DNA of 64,000 bases from Oceaniglobus roseus (GTDB taxonomy: Bacteria > Pseudomonadota > Alphaproteobacteria > Rhodobacterales > Rhodobacteraceae). A program made the position numbers and the translations under genes. Below the pieces are notes generated by a model that saw only the letters and a program-made list of their open reading frames with translations, had not been told where the DNA came from and searched no databases. The stretch's first letter is position 1. Each line of letters begins with the position of its first letter. This document shows positions 60,357-64,000 of this stretch, one piece after another. The stretch is taken from NCBI RefSeq assembly GCF_002869745.1, contig NZ_PNOS01000001.1, forward strand, positions 1 to 64,000. The letters run 5' to 3'.

Positions 60357-60889
60357 AACCCCGGCTCGGGCTCCAGTTCGACGGTGGGATATTCCTCGAA
60401 GGTCCAGCCGTCGGTGCCTTCGGGGTACCAGAAGACGTGGGTGTATCCGTATTCCAGCGCGCGGCGGGCGGCGTTCCAGGACATCCAGCATTCGTTCAGG
60501 CAGAAGAACAGCACCGGCGCGTCGATGTCGCCGCCGGTGGCCTTCTCCAGCCCCGCACGGAAATAGGCGGCCGTCACGTCCGCCAGCCGCCCGTAGCCCA
60601 CGTTCGGCAGCCAGATCGCCCCGGGGATCGAGTTGCGCGGCTTCTCGCGCCAGATCGTCCCCTCGGGCAGGCCCTTCGGCTTCGGCGCCCGGGGCAGCAC
60701 GTCGACGAAGGCCACGCGATCGGTCTTCCAGAGCGCATAGGCCGCGTCGGAGTCCACCACCGTGCCCCCGGTGATCGAGACCGGAACCGGGCCGCGGTAT
60801 TCGTCCTGTCGGTAGTCGTCGGGTTCGATCAGCGATTGCGCCAGGGCCGCCCCCGGCACCAGAAGTGCCAGAAGCAGCGCCCGGATCAA
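60353..60889 (-). CDS. PQQ-associated CXXCW-motif rhodanese-like protein
   Basis: This 178-aa secreted protein has a signal peptide (LIRALLLALLVPGAALA) and a rhodanese-like fold with the motif VLFFCLNECWMSWNAARRALEYG, the signature of the PQQ-dependent catabolism CXXCW family. The conserved Cys pair suggests a thiol/disulfide or persulfide role. The start is a TTG at 60889 that overlaps the XoxJ-like stop (TTGA); no ATG is available. It is the last gene of the xoxF transcript. Confidence 0.85.
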   Translation of the reverse strand: MIRALLLALLVPGAALAQSLIEPDDYRQDEYRGPVPVSITGGTVVDSDAAYALWKTDRVAFVDVLPRAPKPKGLPEGTIWREKPRNSIPGAIWLPNVGYGRLADVTAAYFRAGLEKATGGDIDAPVLFFCLNECWMSWNAARRALEYGYTHVFWYPEGTDGWTFEEYPTVELEPEPGF

Positions 60890-61716
60890 TTCGTGCCCTC
60901 GAGCGGGGCGGTGCCCATGTCGTTGATCAGCGGCACCCCGGCGTCGGCCAGGATCGCGTTGATCTCGTCCTGATTGCGGCGGATCAGGGAGTTCAGCTTG
61001 CGCTGCCACACCTTCTCGCCCGGGCGCACGCCCATGGTGATGCGGAAGAACAGCCGTGGCGGAAGCTCCTCCTTCAGGAGCGGCGTGACCTGGAGGCCGG
61101 GGTGATCGGACTTGACCAGCGGCCCGGCGATCGGACCCCAGACGATCGCGGCGTCGATGTCGCCCTTGTCGAGATCGCCCAGCATGTCCAGCACCGGGGA
61201 TTCGTACCGCCGGTCGACCACCAGATTGTACGCCTTGGCCTTCACCAGCAGCCGGTTGCGCGCCAGGTGCGTGGCGGGCGGAGAGCCCGCGACGATGCCG
61301 ATGCGCGCGTCCGCCAGCGCCGGGTCGGACAGGGTATCGACCGCGGACAGGGGGCCGTCCTTCTTCACCACCAGGACGAAGGCCGAGGTCAGGTAATGGT
61401 TGGTGTTCAGCACCATCTCGTCGCCCTGGGCGAAACCGATCACCAGGTCGCACTTGTTGGCGCGCAGGGTCTGGCGGATGAAGCCGGTGGCCATCGGATA
61501 CCATTCGTACTGGAGCGGCAACTCCAGCTTCTCGGCGATCAGCTCGGCCAGCTTGTTCTCGTAGCCTTCGCCGGCGGTGTTGGACATCGGCAGGTTCGCC
61601 GGATCCTCGCAGACCCGGAGCGCCGATTTCGAGACCAGATCCGAGGTCTGGGCCCCCGCCATGGGGGCCAGCAGACACAGGATCAGGCCAAGGATCGTCC
61701 TAGCCGAGGCAGGCAT
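60886..61716 (-). CDS. xoxJ: XoxJ/MoxJ-like periplasmic binding protein
   Basis: This 276-aa secreted protein resembles the quinoprotein-dehydrogenase-associated ABC-type binding proteins. It has a signal peptide (TILGLILCLLAPMAGAQ) and segments LRVCEDPANLPMSN, YENKLAELIAEKL, TLRANKCDLVIGFA and DKGDIDAAIVWGPIAGPL. XoxJ is thought to help assemble or activate XoxF; it is not a transport component. It overlaps xoxG by 17 bp. Confidence 0.88.
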   Translation of the reverse strand: MPASARTILGLILCLLAPMAGAQTSDLVSKSALRVCEDPANLPMSNTAGEGYENKLAELIAEKLELPLQYEWYPMATGFIRQTLRANKCDLVIGFAQGDEMVLNTNHYLTSAFVLVVKKDGPLSAVDTLSDPALADARIGIVAGSPPATHLARNRLLVKAKAYNLVVDRRYESPVLDMLGDLDKGDIDAAIVWGPIAGPLVKSDHPGLQVTPLLKEELPPRLFFRITMGVRPGEKVWQRKLNSLIRRNQDEINAILADAGVPLINDMGTAPLEGTN

Positions 61717-62209
61717 TTTCGTCTTCCCGGATCTGTTCGGTCTTCGGATCCTTCTTCGCGGGCCGTCCCCGCGGGATCGCATCCGTGCCGCGCGCCTTCA
61801 GGTAGACGTAGATGTCGTCGATGAAGCACATCACGTTGGCGTTGTCGCCGAAGGCGGGCATCACCTGGTTCTGCGCGTTGTTCACCTCCTGCTTGCCGCC
61901 CGCGACGATGCTGACGAAAGTGCCGTAATCGAGGTTCACCGCGGAATTCTTCAGGGCCGGGGCATAGGACGAGCCTTCGCCGTCCGGGCCGTGGCAGACG
62001 TGGCATTCCGAGTGGTAGCGGCGGTAGCCGTTGTAGACCGGGTAATCCACCGTCCCGTCCTCGGTCACGCGGAAGGTCGGGATGTCGTCGACGGTGAACC
62101 AGCGGCCGCCTTCTTCATGGTCGGCCTTGATGTTCTCGGCATCCTGGGCCAGGGCCAGCCCGGCGCTGGCGATCAGGGCCGCTGCGGCGATGCCTGCAAT
62201 CTTACTCAT
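61700..62209 (-). CDS. xoxG: Cytochrome c electron acceptor of XoxF (XoxG/PedF-like c-550)
   Basis: This 169-aa secreted monoheme cytochrome c has a signal peptide (IAGIAAAALIASAGLALAQ). The heme motif is CHVCH within YHSECHVCHGPDGEGS, and the probable Met ligand is in NNAQNQVMPAFGDNAN. It would accept electrons from PQQ in XoxF and pass them to the respiratory chain. It follows xoxF by 108 bp containing two hairpins. Confidence 0.92.
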   Translation of the reverse strand: MSKIAGIAAAALIASAGLALAQDAENIKADHEEGGRWFTVDDIPTFRVTEDGTVDYPVYNGYRRYHSECHVCHGPDGEGSSYAPALKNSAVNLDYGTFVSIVAGGKQEVNNAQNQVMPAFGDNANVMCFIDDIYVYLKARGTDAIPRGRPAKKDPKTEQIREDENACLG

Positions 62210-62250
62210 GTTCTTCCCTACTCAGTGTTTTCATGGGCCACCGTGATGGC

Positions 62251-62311
62251 AGGACCGGCACAAGCGCGCCTGTGCCGGTCCCTGGTGTCGGGCCCCTCCG
62301 CGGGGGCCCGA
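62251..62311 (-). terminator. Two strong hairpins between xoxF and xoxG
   Basis: TCGGGCCCC-TCCGC-GGGGGCCCGA (62288-62311) is a 9-bp perfect stem and GGACCGGCACA/TGTGCCGGTCC (62252-62281) an 11-bp perfect stem. Neither has a T-tract. They probably stabilise the xoxF message or reduce transcription into xoxG, setting the ratio of enzyme to cytochrome. Confidence 0.6.
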
Positions 62312-62317
62312 AGCCGA

Positions 62318-64000
62318 TCACTCGGGCAGAGCGAACACCGTCATCTGGCCGCCGAGCGCGGTATAGTCGCTGAGCGCGGCATAGCCGCCCACGGCGCCCA
62401 GACCGTCGTTCGGGTTGGTCAGACCGGCCGCAAGGCCGATGCCCGCCCAGCCGCCGATGCCCGACAGGACCGCGACGTACTGCTTGCCGTCACGCTCGTA
62501 GGTCATGACGTTGCCGATGATGCCCGAGGGGGTCTTGAACTTGTAGAGTTCGTCGCCCGTCTGCGCATCGACCGCCTTCAGGTAGCCTTCCAGCGTGCCG
62601 TAGAACACGACGCCGCCGGCCGTTGCGAGGGCGCCCGACCACACCGAGAACTGCTCGGGGATCGACCACTTGATCTCGCCCTTCACGTTGTCCCAGGCGA
62701 TGAAGTTGCCCATGCCGCCGTGGCTGTTCGGCGCCGGGTACATCGCGAGGGTCGCGCCGACATAGGGCTGACCGGCGGTGTAGGACACGCGGAACGGCTC
62801 GTAGTCCATGCAGACGTGGTTGGTCGGGACATAGAACAGCTCGGTATCCGGCGAATAGGCCGCCGGCTGCTGGTCCTTGGACCCGAGCGCCGCCGGGCAG
62901 ATGCCGGTCGAGTTCACGTCCTCGCCGTTCTGCTCGGTCGAGTACTGCGCCACCACCTGGGGACGGCCGTACTGGTCGCTCTCCTTGTCCATGACGACCT
63001 CGGTCGCCCAGTTGACGGCCGGATCGTATTTCTCGGCCACCAGCAGTTCGCCCGTCTCGCGGTCCAGCGTATAGCCGAAACCGTTGCGGTCGAAGTGGGT
63101 CAGGAGCTTGCGGGACTGCCCGTCGATCTCCTGTTCGGTCAGGATCATCTCGTTGATCCCGTCATAGTCCCACTCGTCGTGCGGGGTCATCTGGTAGACC
63201 CACTTGGCCATCCCGGTGTCCGCGTCGCGGGCCATGATGGTCATCGACCAGCGGTTGTCGCCCGGACGCTGCGCGGGGTTCCAGGTCGAGGGGTTGCCGG
63301 TCCCGTAGTAGATCAGGTTCAGATCGGGATCGTAGGAATACCAGCCCCAGGTGGTGCCGCCACCGATCTTCCACTGGTCGCCTTCCCAGGTGTTGGTGCC
63401 CGAATCCGCGCCAACCGGCTTGCCGAGGTGCGTGGTCTTCTCGGGATCCATCAGGATGTCGGAGTCGGGGCCCATGGAATAGGCGCGCCAGGCCTGGCTG
63501 CCGTCGGACATGTTGTAGGCCGTGACCGACCCGCGCACGCCGAACTCGCCGCCGGAGATGCCGACGATGACCTTGTCCTTCACCGGCAGCACGGTCGCCG
63601 TGTTGGTCTCGCCGATCGCCGGATCGCCGTTCTTCACGCTCCACTCGACGGCACCCGTGTCGGCGTTCAGCGCGACCAGCGTGGTGTCGGCCTGGTGGAG
63701 GAAGATCTTGCCGTCGGCATAGGCGACGCCGCGGTTGACGGTGTCGCAGCACATCACCGGGATGACGTCCGGATCCTGCTTCGGCTCGTACTTCCACTTG
63801 ATCTTGCCCTCGTTGGCCAGATCGAGCGCGTAGACGATGTTCGGGAACGGCGTGTGGACGTACATCGTGTCGCCGACGACGAGGGGCGAGCCTTCGTGGC
63901 CGCGCAGCACGCCGGTCGAGAAGGTCCAGGCGACCTGGAGATCCTTGACGTTGTCCTTGTTGATCTTGTCCAGCTTGGAATAACGCTGGTTCTTGTAGTC
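62318..64000 (-). CDS. xoxF: Lanthanide-dependent PQQ methanol dehydrogenase XoxF (5' truncated)
   Basis: The C-terminal 560 residues of a PQQ-dependent dehydrogenase are visible; the start and signal peptide lie beyond position 64000. The beta-propeller repeats, PQQ-stacking region and the vicinal Cys pair (MCCDTVNRG) are present. The motif [11 protein letters not shown] carries the catalytic Asp followed two residues later by the extra Asp that coordinates lanthanides; calcium enzymes (MxaF) have Ala there. It should oxidise methanol, and possibly other alcohols, in the periplasm. It heads the xoxF-xoxG-xoxJ-CXXCW transcript. Confidence 0.95.
   Translation of the reverse strand, partial: DYKNQRYSKLDKINKDNVKDLQVAWTFSTGVLRGHEGSPLVVGDTMYVHTPFPNIVYALDLANEGKIKWKYEPKQDPDVIPVMCCDTVNRGVAYADGKIFLHQADTTLVALNADTGAVEWSVKNGDPAIGETNTATVLPVKDKVIVGISGGEFGVRGSVTAYNMSDGSQAWRAYSMGPDSDILMDPEKTTHLGKPVGADSGTNTWEGDQWKIGGGTTWGWYSYDPDLNLIYYGTGNPSTWNPAQRPGDNRWSMTIMARDADTGMAKWVYQMTPHDEWDYDGINEMILTEQEIDGQSRKLLTHFDRNGFGYTLDRETGELLVAEKYDPAVNWATEVVMDKESDQYGRPQVVAQYSTEQNGEDVNSTGICPAALGSKDQQPAAYSPDTELFYVPTNHVCMDYEPFRVSYTAGQPYVGATLAMYPAPNSHGGMGNFIAWDNVKGEIKWSIPEQFSVWSGALATAGGVVFYGTLEGYLKAVDAQTGDELYKFKTPSGIIGNVMTYERDGKQYVAVLSGIGGWAGIGLAAGLTNPNDGLGAVGGYAALSDYTALGGQMTVFALPE

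Overview
The window looks like a chromosomal segment of a GC-rich alphaproteobacterium, most probably a Rhodobacterales/Rhodobacteraceae member. The evidence is the gyrB, recF, dnaN, dnaA and rpsT neighbourhood, the FlaF/FlbT flagellar regulators beside a compact flagellin gene, a rimP-nusA-ylxR-infB operon, and a cluster of GANTC (CcrM-type) sites upstream of dnaA. The genus cannot be fixed from the sequence alone.

Layout. (1) 1-3.1 kb is an insertion scar: a frameshifted, truncated IS256-family transposase, an IS3-family element (1082-2308), and an AbiJ_NTD3-like defence-type gene cut off by the IS3 end. (2) 3.1-15.4 kb is housekeeping: gyrB, a LysE exporter, recF, dnaN, dnaA, a 669-bp GANTC-rich intergenic region, rpsT, an enoyl-CoA hydratase, mutM, ubiE and ubiB. 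(3) 15.3-22.7 kb holds a phosphotransferase, flgD and fliK on the minus strand, then a plus-strand run of rod-binding protein, FlgN-like chaperone, flagellin, flaF and flbT. (4) 22.9-38.3 kb has an AI-2E-type permease, rimP-nusA-ylxR-infB behind a possible attenuator, a 46-aa orphan protein, mutT-argJ, a parvulin isomerase, secA and two envelope proteins, one a PstS-like/OmpA fusion.

(5) 38.3-64 kb is a metabolic accessory region with three modules. The first is a LysR regulator divergent from dabB-dabA, an energy-coupled inorganic-carbon uptake system. The second is an amide module: AmiC-like sensor and AmiR-like ANTAR regulator, an oligopeptide-type ABC transporter and a formamidase, all in one overlapping operon that begins behind a leader with a terminator-like hairpin. 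The third is a lanthanide-type (XoxF) PQQ methanol dehydrogenase island. It contains xoxF (5' end beyond the window), its cytochrome c (xoxG), a MoxJ/XoxJ-like binding protein, a CXXCW rhodanese-like protein, a SoxYZ-like carrier, two YVTN beta-propellers, a secreted SRPBCC protein and the PQQ-associated ABC system (binding protein, propeller, ATPase, permease) known as Ped or Lut in other bacteria.

The least explained part is a second complete NitT/TauT-type ABC importer plus a secreted cupredoxin-like protein without copper ligands. These are inserted in the middle of the PQQ-associated ABC operon (52.9-55.6 kb). Together, region 5 could let the cell oxidise methanol or other alcohols, take up and hydrolyse short amides to carboxylate plus ammonia, and concentrate bicarbonate; that functional link is inference.
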